The position numbers and the translations under genes were made by a program. From contig NZ_VUOD01000002.1 in NCBI RefSeq assembly GCF_008386465.1, positions 343,091 to 407,090 on the forward strand: a stretch of DNA of 64,000 bases, in the 5' to 3' direction. The notes below the pieces were generated by a model. That model had not been told where the DNA came from. It made no database searches and worked only from the letters and a program-made list of their open reading frames with translations. The DNA comes from Arenimonas fontis (lineage in GTDB: Bacteria > Pseudomonadota > Gammaproteobacteria > Xanthomonadales > Xanthomonadaceae). Shown in pieces: positions 1 to 8,676 of this stretch; the stretch's first letter is position 1; each line of letters begins with the position of its first letter.

Positions 1-1
1 G

Positions 2-766
2 CTGCGTCTGGCCGCCAACGACGCCGCCGAGACCACCGCCTTCCGCATCATTCCCGGCACCTCCCACAGCGGCACCGACATGGGCATCATGGCCGGCGTG
101 CGCGACGACGGCCGGCCGCATCCGACCGTGGACGCCATCCTGCGTTGCCTGAAGGTGCGCAACCACGACGACTACGCCACCCTGTGCAAGCAGTTCGAGG
201 CGGAGAATGCCCTGCACCAGGAGCCGCAGCGGCGGGTGGAGATCGAGCGCATCCCGGTGCTGCCCGACCGCGTCTACATCCACGACCCGCACGCCATGCT
301 GATCGTCCGCCTGCTGGACGACAGCGGCGCGCGCCTGCCGGACCTCAACGTGCTGCTGACCGCCGGTCCGGCCGGCGATCCCAACCAGCTTCCGGCCGGC
401 TTCCTCACCGACCGCCAGGGCAACCGCCGGGCGGCCGGCCACCTGACCTTCTTCCTCAACCATGCCGCCCTGGCGGGCTGCCCGGAGATCCGCGACGACA
501 AGGGCAAGGTGCTGCGCGGCGAACGCGTCCCGCGTCCGCCCTACGGCCTGCGCCTGCAGCCGCGCAGCGAGGACGGCTGGGTGGGACACTGGGCCGCCGA
601 ACTCGGCGCCGGGCTGGAAAGCCTGCTGGACGTGATCCGCCCCAACCAGACCACCATCGTCGACATCCGCATGCGCCGCATCGTCCGCGAGGGCGTGTTC
701 CGCCTGACCCGCAGCCTGGCTGCCCGGGACTTCCGCAAGGACCTGCCCGGCGGCCCCGTTCCCTGA
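2..766 (+). CDS. C-terminal part of a putative alpha/beta-hydrolase (lipase/esterase-like)
   Basis: The frame is open from base 2, so the start lies before the window and about 254 residues are visible. The first part reads RIIPGTSHSGTDMG, which resembles the region around the catalytic His of alpha/beta hydrolases. The remainder (about residues 90-230) is rich in short beta-like stretches and could be an accessory sandwich domain. No nucleophile motif is visible because that part is missing. The hydrolase call is an inference from one motif, and a different secreted or type VI-type lipase is equally possible. It is followed by a same-strand reductase 93 nt downstream. Confidence 0.4.
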   Translation: MRLAANDAAETTAFRIIPGTSHSGTDMGIMAGVRDDGRPHPTVDAILRCLKVRNHDDYATLCKQFEAENALHQEPQRRVEIERIPVLPDRVYIHDPHAMLIVRLLDDSGARLPDLNVLLTAGPAGDPNQLPAGFLTDRQGNRRAAGHLTFFLNHAALAGCPEIRDDKGKVLRGERVPRPPYGLRLQPRSEDGWVGHWAAELGAGLESLLDVIRPNQTTIVDIRMRRIVREGVFRLTRSLAARDFRKDLPGGPVP

Positions 767-859
767 GCGCCTGCCCCGTGCCCATGTGTGACCATCAAAG
801 GAAATGTTCACGTGGGCGACGTCAGCATCGTCCGAAGCCTGCTCGAGGAGGACACCGCA

Positions 860-1771
860 ATGACTGACCGTCGTGAATTCCTTGCCGCCGCGCTCGCCGT
901 CGCCGGCGCCGCCGCCCTGCGACCCCTGCCCGCCCTGGCGGCGCCGGCCGCAGGCTCCATGCTCAAACGCGCCATTCCCTCCAGCGGCGAGCTGATCCCG
1001 GTGATCGGCGCCGGCACCTCCGGCAGCTTCGAGGTGGACATGGCCGGGCGCGAGCCGCTGCGGGAGGTGCTGCGCCGTTTCGTCGCAGGCGGCGCCAGCG
1101 TGATCGATACCTCGCCCAACTATTCCAATGCCGAGGACGTGCTGGGCGACCTGCTGGCCGAGCTGGGCATCCGTGAGCGCATCTTCCTGGCCACCAAACT
1201 GGCTGCCGAGGGCCGTGCCGCCGGCCAAACGCAGTTCGCCGACTCGCTGCGCCGGCTGCGCACCGACAAGGTCGAGCTGCTGGCCGTGCACAACCTGCGC
1301 GATTGGCGCACCCAGCTGGCCCTGGCCCGTGAGCTCAAGGCCGAGGGCAAGGTGAGGTACGTCGGCCTGACCCATTTCCGCGACGAGGCGCACGACCAGC
1401 TGGCCGACATCATCGCCGCCGAGAAACCCGACTTCGTCCAGGTCAACTACTCGGTGATCGCCACCAATGCGGAGAAGCGCGTGCTGCCGGCCGCCGCCGA
1501 CAACGGCGTGGCGGTGATGATCAACCGTGCCTTCGACGACGGCCGCCTGTTCGCCCGGGTCGCGGACCGGCCGTTGCCGGCCTGGGCGGACGAGGTGGCG
1601 GTGAGTTCCTGGGCGCAGATGTTCCTGAAGTTCGTCATCAGCCATCCCGCCGTGACCGTGGTGATCCCGGCCACCGGCAAACCGCATCGCCAGAGCGACA
1701 ACCTGCTGGCCGGGCACGGGCCGCTGTTGAGCGAGGCTCAGCGTGCCGAACTCGTCGCCTCGTTCCGCTGA
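860..1771 (+). CDS. Aldo/keto reductase family protein with Tat-like signal
   Basis: This is a probable periplasmic aldo/keto reductase of 303 aa. The ATG at 860 is preferred over an upstream in-frame start because GAGGAGGAC lies just before it and the protein then begins MTDRREFLAAALAVAG, a twin-arginine-like signal (only one clear RR pair, so export is likely but not certain). The TIM-barrel features seen are the Asp-Thr-Ser-Pro-x-Tyr segment near residue 80 (active-site Tyr), the Lys in LATKL near residue 112, HNLRDW, and the C-terminal VVIPATGKP segment that binds the nucleotide. The physiological substrate cannot be inferred. The 3' end overlaps the next gene by 29 nt, which suggests co-transcription. 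Confidence 0.8.
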   Translation: MTDRREFLAAALAVAGAAALRPLPALAAPAAGSMLKRAIPSSGELIPVIGAGTSGSFEVDMAGREPLREVLRRFVAGGASVIDTSPNYSNAEDVLGDLLAELGIRERIFLATKLAAEGRAAGQTQFADSLRRLRTDKVELLAVHNLRDWRTQLALARELKAEGKVRYVGLTHFRDEAHDQLADIIAAEKPDFVQVNYSVIATNAEKRVLPAAADNGVAVMINRAFDDGRLFARVADRPLPAWADEVAVSSWAQMFLKFVISHPAVTVVIPATGKPHRQSDNLLAGHGPLLSEAQRAELVASFR

Positions 1772-3071
1772 CACCAACGCAGCCGCGCCGGAGCCGGCGC
1801 GGCGCTTCCTCTCCGGCCTGCTGGGCGTCCAGAGCGCCGAGTTGCCGGCCGCCATCGGCGGCCTGGCGATGTTCTTCCTGCTGTTCACCGGCTATTTCCT
1901 GTTGCGGCCGGTGCGCGAGACCATGGGCATCGCCGGCGGGGTGGAGAACCTGCAATGGCTGTTCACCGGCACCTTCATCGCCACGCTGGCAGCGATCCCG
2001 CTGTTCGGCTGGGTCGCCTCGAAGGCATCGCGGCGGCGCATCCTGCCCTGGACCTACGGCTTCTTCGCCACCAACCTGCTGGCCTTCGCGGCGGCCATCA
2101 CCGTCCAGCCGGACAATCCCTGGATCGCCCGCGCCTTCTACATCTGGCTGTCGGTGTTCAACCTGCTGACGATCTCGGTGGCCTGGAGCGTGCTGGCCGA
2201 CCTGTTCGCCCTGTCCCAGGCCAAGCGCCTGTTCGCGCTGATGGCGGCCGGCGCCAGCGCCGGCGGTCTGACCGGCCCGATGCTGAGCGTGCTGCTGGTC
2301 GGGCCGCTGGGCATCGGCGGCCTGATGCTGCTGGGCACCGCCTTCCTGCTCGCCTCGGCCGGCGCGGCGCTATGGCTGCTGCGCTGGCGCGACCGGCATC
2401 CGCTCTCGCCGGAAGAGACCTCGCAGCGGCGGCTGCCGTTGGGCGGCAATCCCTTCGCCGGCTTCACCACCGTGCTGCGCTCGCGTTACCTGCTGGGCAT
2501 CGCCGCCTTCGTGGTGCTGCTGGCCAGCGTCACCACCTTCCTCTACTTCGAACAGGCGCGCATGGTCGAGCTGTACTTCCCGGTGCGAGAGGACCAGACG
2601 CGGGTGTTCGGCCTGCTCGACAGCATCGTGCAGACGCTGGCCATCCTCACCCAGCTCTTCCTTACCGGCCGCATCGTCCGCCGTCTCGGCTTGGTGGTGC
2701 TGCTGACCCTGGTGCCGGTGGTGATGGTGTTCGGTTTCCTATGGCTGGCGTTGGCGCCGACCTTCGCCGTCTTCGCCATCGTCATGGTCACCCGCCGCGC
2801 CGGCGAATACGCCCTGGCCAGGCCCGGTCGGGAAATGCTGTTCACCGTCGTGCCCGCCGACGCGAAGTACAAGGCCAAGAACGTCATAGACACGGCCGTC
2901 TACCGCGGCGCCGATGCGGTCAGCGCCTGGGTGCGCACCGGCGTGGACGCCTTGGCCGGCCATCCGGCGGTGGTGGCAGTGATGGGGGCCGCGCTGGCCC
3001 TGGCCTGGGCGGCCACCGGCGCGGCCCTCGCCCGGGCACAGCAGCGGATGGCACCCGATAGCGATACTTAG
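1743..3071 (+). CDS. MFS-fold membrane carrier, NTP/NTP-exchange (Tlc-like) type
   Basis: This is an inner-membrane protein of 442 aa with about 12 hydrophobic segments and RF/RR-rich cytoplasmic loops. The N-terminal segment GYFLLRPVRETMG and the SKASRRRILP loop resemble the MFS-like proteins related to ATP/ADP translocases (Tlc/Npt). Substrate specificity is unknown, and the free-living relatives are not proven nucleotide carriers. The chosen start is GTG at 1743, inside the end of the reductase gene. A later start near residue 20 cannot be excluded because the first 25 residues are polar. No ribosome-binding site stands out, which fits translational coupling. Confidence 0.7.
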   Translation: MPNSSPRSADTNAAAPEPARRFLSGLLGVQSAELPAAIGGLAMFFLLFTGYFLLRPVRETMGIAGGVENLQWLFTGTFIATLAAIPLFGWVASKASRRRILPWTYGFFATNLLAFAAAITVQPDNPWIARAFYIWLSVFNLLTISVAWSVLADLFALSQAKRLFALMAAGASAGGLTGPMLSVLLVGPLGIGGLMLLGTAFLLASAGAALWLLRWRDRHPLSPEETSQRRLPLGGNPFAGFTTVLRSRYLLGIAAFVVLLASVTTFLYFEQARMVELYFPVREDQTRVFGLLDSIVQTLAILTQLFLTGRIVRRLGLVVLLTLVPVVMVFGFLWLALAPTFAVFAIVMVTRRAGEYALARPGREMLFTVVPADAKYKAKNVIDTAVYRGADAVSAWVRTGVDALAGHPAVVAVMGAALALAWAATGAALARAQQRMAPDSDT

Positions 3072-3167
3072 CTGGAAAGCGTTACTGAGCGAATTTCGTC
3101 CGGGATTGCTGAGCAGTGCTGTCGCAACCCTCATGTTCCGCCCGTGGTGTTAGCGATTCTCTACAGT

Positions 3168-3351
3168 GGCAGCGGCACTACAGACCGGTCGGCGCTTGCC
3201 AGCCACTGCGGCTGCGTGCTCCCCTGCGCGCACATCCGATGCCGCTCCTCGTCGCGGGTGTCGTGGTGACCATTCCGTTCAATCGCCCCCTGGCGTTGAC
3301 GAGACTTGGGCAGGGCACGCCGTTTCGGGACGGCCCCCTGCCCTCTTTTTT
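3168..3351 (+). ncRNA. Candidate small RNA ending at an orphan intrinsic terminator
   Basis: The gap 3072-3540 has no convincing intact gene. The strong plus-strand terminator at 3308-3351 sits far from the upstream stop codon, and a weak -10-like TACAGT occurs at 3162-3167. A transcript of about 180 nt from there to the terminator would be structured, because AGCGGCA early in it can pair with TGCCGCT later. No match to 6S, SRP or tmRNA is recognised. It may equally be the 3' UTR of the MFS gene. Confidence 0.25.
3308..3351 (+). terminator. Intrinsic terminator in an otherwise gene-poor gap
   Basis: An outer stem GGGCAGG (3308-3314) pairs with CCTGCCC (3337-3343). Nested inside it GCCGT (3319-3323) pairs with ACGGC (3330-3334) around a TTCGGG loop. 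The hairpin is followed by CT6 (3345-3351). This is a well-formed plus-strand rho-independent terminator lying 237 nt after the MFS carrier stop. It ends either a long 3' UTR or a separate small RNA (see findings). Confidence 0.75.
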
Positions 3352-3424
3352 GACTGCGCTGCGGGCGAGATCCTCGGGGTCGGCGGAGTACCGGGCCCTC
3401 GGCCGCGGCGGGTTGCAGTCTCGG

Positions 3425-3527
3425 TGGAGGTGGTGTGTGGGGCCCTCGATGTCCAGCCGGAACGCCTGGCCCTGTAGCCCGCCCCCCCCTTGCTGAACTC
3501 GACCTCGAAATCGAACACCACCGGCTT
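3425..3527 (-). pseudogene. Frameshifted remnant of a small conserved protein
   Basis: Reading the minus strand just after the EamA stop gives VVFDFEVEFSKGG from a GTG at 3521. At the run of eight G (plus-strand C8, 3482-3489) the frame must shift to continue as GLQGQAFRLDIEG, after which the similarity to any sensible protein fades. Two adjacent frames that together read like the start of one small soluble protein point to a broken gene. The family identity is from memory only and is not named here. A sequencing error in the homopolymer would not explain the missing C-terminal half. Confidence 0.4.
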
Positions 3528-3540
3528 CTGCGCCGCGCCC

Positions 3541-4434
3541 TCACCCCTTCTTCTGGCTGAGCGCGACCGAACCCAGGATGAGCGCGCAGGCGATGCCCAT
3601 GCGCCAGGTGACCGGCTCGCCGAGCAGACTCCAGGCCCAGGCCACGCCCGCCACCGGCACCAGATAGGTGACCGTGACCGCACGCGCCGCACCGATCCGC
3701 TGGATCAGTCGGTAGTACATCGCGTAGGCCAGGCCGGTGCAGACCACGCCCAGCGCGATCGCCGAACCCCAGGACGCTGCCGACACCGAGGCTTCCGGCC
3801 AGCGCGCGATGGCAAAAGGCAGGCTGAGCAGTGCCGCCGAGCCGAGCGTGGCGGCGGCCACTGCGGCCGTCGGCAAGCCGCCGAACAGACGCGGCACCAG
3901 ATTGGCACCGACCCCGTACAGGAGTGCCGCGAAGGCGCCGGCCGCTGCCGCCACGCCGACGTTCGGACCCAGGGCCTTGTCGCCCGCCAGCACCACCACG
4001 CCGGCGAAGCCGATCAGCAGGGCGGCCGACTTGCGCGGGCCGATCCGCTCGCGGAAGAACAGGAAGGCCACCAGCGCCGTGAACAGCACCGCCATGGCAT
4101 TGGTGATGGCGCCGACGCCGGCCGGCGCGCGTTCGGCCGCCCAGGCGAACAGGGCGAACGGAATCGCCGAGTTGATCGCGCCCACCGCTGCCAGCCGTGG
4201 CCACAGCGCCAGCGGAAAGGCAGCCCAGGCCCGAACCAGAAAGGGCATCAGCACCAAGGCACCCAGGCCCAGCCGCAGCTCCACCAGCGCGGCCGGACCG
4301 AACTCCGGGGCGGCCACCCGCTGGAACATGAAGGAAACGCCCCAGATCGCCGCCAGCAGGCCCAGTTCGAGGGCGACGCGCCAGGCCGAAATGCCAGGGA
4401 CGGTGGCGACAGCGGCGACGGGCGGGTTTCTCAT
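3541..4434 (-). CDS. EamA-family (DMT superfamily) inner-membrane exporter
   Basis: This 297-aa protein has about ten hydrophobic segments arranged as two EamA repeats. The first repeat carries the WGVSFMFQR entry and the FRERI loop, and the second ends with GEPVTWRMG before the last helix. Members of this family export metabolites such as amino acids, and the substrate here is unknown. The start at 4434 (MRNPPVA) was chosen because it precedes the first helix by about 14 residues. An ATG 14 codons upstream is also possible and neither has a strong ribosome-binding site. It is divergent from a LysR regulator (104 nt), the usual arrangement for regulator-controlled DMT exporters. Confidence 0.85.
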   Translation of the reverse strand: MRNPPVAAVATVPGISAWRVALELGLLAAIWGVSFMFQRVAAPEFGPAALVELRLGLGALVLMPFLVRAWAAFPLALWPRLAAVGAINSAIPFALFAWAAERAPAGVGAITNAMAVLFTALVAFLFFRERIGPRKSAALLIGFAGVVVLAGDKALGPNVGVAAAAGAFAALLYGVGANLVPRLFGGLPTAAVAAATLGSAALLSLPFAIARWPEASVSAASWGSAIALGVVCTGLAYAMYYRLIQRIGAARAVTVTYLVPVAGVAWAWSLLGEPVTWRMGIACALILGSVALSQKKG

Positions 4435-4537
4435 TTCAGCAAACCAGATTGGTGACGGGATGCCATTCTCCATGGCGCCTGTTCGCCCACAAGCGCATAC
4501 TTTCGCCGCCAGCCGCAAACCATATTTGAGGCTCACC

Positions 4538-5431
4538 ATGGCGCTTCGTTCAGACTGGCTACCGACCCTGGCAGCCTTCGAATCGGCCGCCCGGCACCAG
4601 AACTTCGCCCATGCCGCCGAGGAACTGCACCTGACCGCCAGCGCGGTCAGCCACCATGTACGCAAGCTGGAAGCGCGGCTGGGCGTGACCCTGTTCCAGC
4701 GCCATGCCCGCGGCGTCTCCCTGACCGCCGAGGGCCGGCAACTGGCCGATGCCGCCGGCAATGCCCTGGCCGACCTGGAAGGCACCTTGCGGCAGCTGCG
4801 CGCCGGCCGGCAACAGGCGGTACAACTGCGCATCACCACCCTGCACTCGCTCACCTACAGCTGGCTGTCGCCGCGGCTGCCGCGGTTCGCTGCCGCCCAT
4901 CCGGAGGTCGGGCTGAGCTTCGAGACCGAGGCCGGCCTGGCCCGCTTCGACGATACCGGCCCCGACCTCGGCATTCGCCATGGCCCTGGCCACTGGCCGG
5001 GTCTGAGCGCACATTTCCTGATGGACGAATGCCTGTTTCCGGTCGCCGCACCCAGCCTTCCGGGAGCGGACGACGTGCGCGCGCCGGCCGACATCGCCCC
5101 TCTGCCGCTGATCGGCGACTTTGCCCGCCAGGGCTGGCCCGACTGGTTCCGCGCCGCCGGCCTGCACGGCCAGCTTCCGGACGAACGCTACCGTTTCACC
5201 GACAGCACCGGCGCCCTGCAGGCGGCCGCCCAGGGCCTGGGCGCGGTGCTGGCGCGTGAGCGCATCGTCACGCCCTTCCTGGCCGACGGCCGGCTGCGGC
5301 GGCTGCCCGGCCCGGCGCTGCCCGGCCGCTGGAGCTACCATGTGGTCTACCCGGCGCACCGGCGCCTGCGTCCGGCGGCCCAGGCCTTCGTGCGCTGGCT
5401 GCTGGGCGACGTCGCCGAACACGGCCCCTGA
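4538..5431 (+). CDS. LysR-family transcriptional regulator (GcvA-like)
   Basis: This 297-aa regulator has an N-terminal winged helix-turn-helix (residues about 6-65, containing FAHAAEELHLTASAVSHHV and a LGVTLFQRHARGVSLT wing). A substrate-binding domain follows with the typical VQLRITTLHSL first strand. The pattern LTASAVSHHVRKLE and the LFQR segment are closest to GcvA/AmpR-type members. It starts 104 nt from the divergent EamA exporter, so it probably controls that exporter and itself from the shared intergenic region. The effector is unknown. Confidence 0.9.
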   Translation: MALRSDWLPTLAAFESAARHQNFAHAAEELHLTASAVSHHVRKLEARLGVTLFQRHARGVSLTAEGRQLADAAGNALADLEGTLRQLRAGRQQAVQLRITTLHSLTYSWLSPRLPRFAAAHPEVGLSFETEAGLARFDDTGPDLGIRHGPGHWPGLSAHFLMDECLFPVAAPSLPGADDVRAPADIAPLPLIGDFARQGWPDWFRAAGLHGQLPDERYRFTDSTGALQAAAQGLGAVLARERIVTPFLADGRLRRLPGPALPGRWSYHVVYPAHRRLRPAAQAFVRWLLGDVAEHGP

Positions 5432-5440
5432 GCCCAGGCC

Positions 5441-5680
5441 ATGCCCATGTCCACGCCCGTCATCGAGTTCGAGCTCGAACCCGGCCGCGATTTCGTCGAA
5501 CTGAACCAGTTGCTGAAGCTGGCCGGGCTGGCCGGCAGTGGCGGCCAGGGCAAGGCCCTGGTCGCCAGCGGCGCGGTCAGCGTGGACGGCGCAGTCGAGC
5601 TGCGCAAGACCGCCAAGGTCCGGGCCGGCCAGGTGATCCGGCTGGGGGACGTGGAGGTCCGTGTCCGCGGACCGCGCTGA
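5441..5680 (+). CDS. S4-domain RNA-binding protein (YbcJ-like)
   Basis: This 79-aa protein is essentially a single S4 domain. LNQLLKLAGLAGSGGQGK is followed by a VASGAVSVDGAVE turn, then KVRAGQVIRLGD, matching the alpha-L RNA-binding motif of YbcJ/RlbA-type stand-alone S4 proteins. These are thought to bind structured RNA such as rRNA, but the target here is not known. It lies 9 nt after the LysR gene. Two ATG codons (5441, 5447) are possible and the first is used. Confidence 0.85.
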   Translation: MPMSTPVIEFELEPGRDFVELNQLLKLAGLAGSGGQGKALVASGAVSVDGAVELRKTAKVRAGQVIRLGDVEVRVRGPR

Positions 5681-5766
5681 GCGAGGTGGCGGCAGCGGCG
5701 GTCGCATCCGCCGGTGACCGAAGCCGGCAGCCGCGCCCCTGGACAGGCCCGTGCCGCCCTACGCGC

Positions 5767-6585
5767 TCATGCCCTCCGCTGCCGACCGGCGCCGACCATC
5801 CAGCGCAGCAGGAACAGCACCAGCATCACCGCCACGCTGCCGGCGCCCCACATCGCCACCTCGAAAGGCCAGAGGTTGTGCGAGGTCGGGTCGCGGATAA
5901 CGTCCACGACGATGTTCAGCATCACCAGCGACATCATCGCCGCCGGCGCGGCCGCCGCCAGCCGCCAGGGTCCGCGCCAGCGCCACAGGCCCCAGATCGG
6001 CAGCAGCACGCTGCCCACGCAGACCAGCAGGCCCAGCACAATGATGCCGATGGTCAGGCCGGTTTCCGTGGCGGACATCGGCCGCTGCGCCGCCTGGCGC
6101 CGGGCCTCCGCCGCCGCGGCCTCGGCCTCGGCCTTCAGGCGCGTCACCCATTCCGGCGGCGTCGCCTCCGCGGGCATGCTGCCGCCGGTCAGGTTCACCG
6201 GCAGACTGGCCGCCACGAAGTCGCCGCGTCCCAGGCCGCTGCCGTCACCGACGACCACGCGGATCTCGTCCACCTGGTCGCCCTGTTGCATCAGGAAGAA
6301 CCAGCCCAGGGCCTCGCCCTCGCCGATGTAGCGGGCGGACGGATTGCTGCCGGCGCGGGCCGGCTGCCCCCGGTACATCGGTCGCAGCCAGATGCCCACC
6401 GGCGTGTCGCTGCGGTAGGACAGGCGCACGTAGAAGCTCTGGTTGCGCGGCAGGTCGCCGACGTCGGCCGCCGGCCAGGTGTCCACGATCCGCACCTCCG
6501 CGACCGCGGCCGGCGCGGCGGCTGGGAGCGTGGCCAGCACCGGCCAGGACGACAGGCTGAGCAGGAACAACAGGACGACGCGCAT
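5767..6585 (-). CDS. Uncharacterised secreted/membrane protein with C-terminal helices
   Basis: The 272-aa product begins with a signal peptide (MRVVLLFLLSLSSWPVLA). A periplasmic domain of about 150 residues follows, with Trp/Tyr-rich strands (VRLSYRSDTPVGIWLRP and GWFFLMQQGD). An Ala/Glu-rich linker (residues about 170-190) precedes three hydrophobic segments at the C-terminus. The start at 6585 has a clear GGGGAGG ribosome-binding site. The family is not recognised. The architecture suggests an envelope sensor or scaffold, but no catalytic motif is visible. Confidence 0.65.
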   Translation of the reverse strand: MRVVLLFLLSLSSWPVLATLPAAAPAAVAEVRIVDTWPAADVGDLPRNQSFYVRLSYRSDTPVGIWLRPMYRGQPARAGSNPSARYIGEGEALGWFFLMQQGDQVDEIRVVVGDGSGLGRGDFVAASLPVNLTGGSMPAEATPPEWVTRLKAEAEAAAAEARRQAAQRPMSATETGLTIGIIVLGLLVCVGSVLLPIWGLWRWRGPWRLAAAAPAAMMSLVMLNIVVDVIRDPTSHNLWPFEVAMWGAGSVAVMLVLFLLRWMVGAGRQRRA

Positions 6586-6621
6586 GACGGCCTCCCCTTT
6601 CGGCCGGTGACGATGCGCCGG

Positions 6622-6650
6622 AATATACCCGCGGCCCGGCCGGGGCGGCA
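6622..6650 (-). promoter_or_regulatory. Candidate promoter of the gene at 5767-6585
   Basis: On the minus strand TATATT (6622-6627) lies 17 nt after TGCCGC (6645-6650) and 36 nt before the start codon. The -10 is good and the -35 is poor. Confidence 0.35.
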
Positions 6651-6708
6651 TGGCTCGCGCCGCACGCAGAAGGCGCATCGGGCCTGCCGCCGCCTGCTGC
6701 CGGAAGGA

Positions 6709-8379
6709 TCACGGCATGGGCAGCTTCAGCCCCTGCTCCTTCGCGCAGGCCTTGGCGATCTCGTAGCCCGCGTCGGCATGGCGCATGACGCCGGTGCCCG
6801 GGTCGTTCCAGAGCACGCGGGCGAGGCGCCTGTCGGCGGCCTCGCTGCCATCGCAGACGATGACCACACCGGCATGCTGGCTGAAGCCCATGCCGACGCC
6901 ACCGCCGTGGTGCAGGCTGACCCAGGTGGCGCCGCCGGCGACGTTGAGCATGGCGTTGAGCAGCGGCCAGTCGGACACGGCATCGCTGCCGTCGAGCATG
7001 GCCTCGGTCTCGCGGTTGGGGCTGGCCACCGAGCCGGAATCCAGGTGGTCGCGGCCGATCACCACCGGCGCCTTCAGCTCGCCCTTGCGCACCATCTCGT
7101 TGAAGGCCAGGCCGAGGCGGTGGCGGTCGCCCAAGCCGACCCAGCAGATGCGCGCCGGCAGACCCTGGAAGGAAATGCGCTGCGCCGCCATGTCCAGCCA
7201 GCGGTGCAGGTGCGGATCATTGGGGATCAGCTCCTTGACCTTGGCGTCGGTCTTCGCGATGTCCTCCGGGTCGCCGCTCAGGGCCACCCAGCGGAACGGG
7301 CCGATGCCTCGGCAGAACAAGGGCCGCACGTAGGCCGGGACGAAGCCGGGGAAGTCGAAGGCGTCCTTGCAGCCGGCGTCGTGGGCCATCTGCCGGATGT
7401 TGTTGCCGTAGTCGAAGGTGGGCACGCCCATGTCCTCGAAGTTCAGCATCGCCTCCACGTGCGTGCGCATCGAGTGCTTGGCGGCGTCTATCACCCGCTG
7501 CGGATCGTTCTTCTGCGCGCTCAGCCATTCCTCCACGGTCCAGCCGGCCGGCAGATAGCCGTGCAGCGGGTCGTGGGCGCTGGTCTGGTCGGTGACGGCG
7601 TCCGGGCGCACGCCGCGGCGCACCAGCTCCGGCAGGATCTCGGCGGCGTTGCCCAGCAGGCCCACCGACACCGCCTTGCCCTCGGCGGTGTATTTCTCGA
7701 TGCGCGCGAGAGCGTCGTCGAGGTCGCTGGCCTGCTCGTCCAGGTAGCGGGTGCGCAGGCGCATGTCAATGCGGCTCTGCTGGCACTCGATGGCCAACAT
7801 GCAGGCGCCGGCCATGGTCGCCGCCAGGGGCTGGGCGCCGCCCATGCCACCGAGGCCGGCGGTGAGGATCCAGCGGCCGCCGAGGTCGCCGCCGTAGTGC
7901 TGGCGGCCCATCTCGGCGAAGGTCTCGTAGGTGCCTTGGACGATGCCCTGCGAGCCGATGTAGATCCACGAGCCCGCCGTCATCTGCCCGTACATCATCA
8001 GGCCCTTGGCATCGAGTTCGTTGAAGTGTTCCCAGGTGGCCCAATGCGGCACCAGGTTGGAATTTGCGATCAGCACCCGCGGTGCGTCGGGATGGGTAGG
8101 AAACACGCCGACCGGCTTTCCGCTCTGCACCAGCAGGGTCTCGTCGTCGCCGAGCGTGCGCAGGGTTTCGAGAATGCGATCGAAACACTCCCAGTCGCGG
8201 GCGGCGCGGCCGATGCCGCCGTAGACCACCAGCTCGGCCGGGTTTTCGGCCACGTCCGGATCCAGGTTGTTCTGGATCATCCGGTAGGCCGCCTCGGTCA
8301 GCCATGAGCGGCAGCTGAGCGCGCTGCCGCGCGGGGCACGGATGAGGCGGGAGGGATCCTTGCGGGACGGGCGGGACAT
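6709..8379 (-). CDS. hutU: Urocanate hydratase
   Basis: HutU converts urocanate to 4-imidazolone-5-propionate, the second step of histidine degradation, using tightly bound NAD+ as electrophile. The 556-aa length is typical. Strong family segments include [20 protein letters not shown](M)GGAQPLA with the glycine-rich NAD site (about residues 175-185), [26 protein letters not shown] with the conserved Cys, and [15 protein letters not shown]. Histidine ammonia-lyase (hutH), which makes its substrate, is not in the window. hutF and hutI lie 3-5 kb away, so the pathway is split over several transcription units. Confidence 0.98.
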   Translation of the reverse strand: MSRPSRKDPSRLIRAPRGSALSCRSWLTEAAYRMIQNNLDPDVAENPAELVVYGGIGRAARDWECFDRILETLRTLGDDETLLVQSGKPVGVFPTHPDAPRVLIANSNLVPHWATWEHFNELDAKGLMMYGQMTAGSWIYIGSQGIVQGTYETFAEMGRQHYGGDLGGRWILTAGLGGMGGAQPLAATMAGACMLAIECQQSRIDMRLRTRYLDEQASDLDDALARIEKYTAEGKAVSVGLLGNAAEILPELVRRGVRPDAVTDQTSAHDPLHGYLPAGWTVEEWLSAQKNDPQRVIDAAKHSMRTHVEAMLNFEDMGVPTFDYGNNIRQMAHDAGCKDAFDFPGFVPAYVRPLFCRGIGPFRWVALSGDPEDIAKTDAKVKELIPNDPHLHRWLDMAAQRISFQGLPARICWVGLGDRHRLGLAFNEMVRKGELKAPVVIGRDHLDSGSVASPNRETEAMLDGSDAVSDWPLLNAMLNVAGGATWVSLHHGGGVGMGFSQHAGVVIVCDGSEAADRRLARVLWNDPGTGVMRHADAGYEIAKACAKEQGLKLPMP

Positions 8380-8676
8380 CGGCGGGTCGGCTCCGGGAAA
8401 ACAGGCTCCGGATTATAGGCGCCCACCCCGCCCGCCGGCGCCTGCCTTTCATGTCCGAAAACGGCCAGTTCCCGCCGCTCCGGCGGTCCAGGATGCCGGC
8501 ATGGACGTCGCCCGCCTGCGCCTGCGCGCCATCGCCGGCGTCGGGCGGGTCGGCAACGGCGTGTACGAACGCATTGCCGGCCGTCCCGACGCGCCGGTCT
8601 GGCTGCGAGCGAGCGCGTAAGCGGAGCGCCCGGAACTGCGCCTGGAGATCCGAGGCGGCGGCCCCGGGGCAGAGAT
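8380..8676. other. Gap between hutU and the small secreted protein gene
   Basis: Apart from the hutU promoter, 297 nt hold no convincing gene. A 39-codon plus-strand reading frame at 8501-8620 (MDVARLRLRAIAGVGRVGN at its start) is vaguely like the N-terminus of small phage tail-terminator proteins. It has no ribosome-binding site and I treat it as unproven. Confidence 0.4.
8412..8417 (-). promoter_or_regulatory. -10 element upstream of hutU
   Basis: A perfect TATAAT on the minus strand lies 32 nt before the hutU ATG. No good -35 is present at 16-18 nt (CGCCGG), so an activator may be needed or recognition may rely on the -10. Confidence 0.55.

Noticed and set aside
3072..3351. 6S RNA or SRP RNA
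   Set aside because: The conserved 6S bubble flanks and the SRP GGAA-type core were not found, and the neighbours are not those of ssrS or ffs.
5686..8307. 873-codon plus-strand open frame opposite hutU and its neighbour
   Set aside because: It is antisense to hutU and a signal-peptide protein; composition is that of a GC shadow.
8501..8620. 39-codon frame with a phage-tail-terminator-like start
   Set aside because: Too short, no ribosome-binding site, no other phage genes nearby; similarity is a faint impression only.
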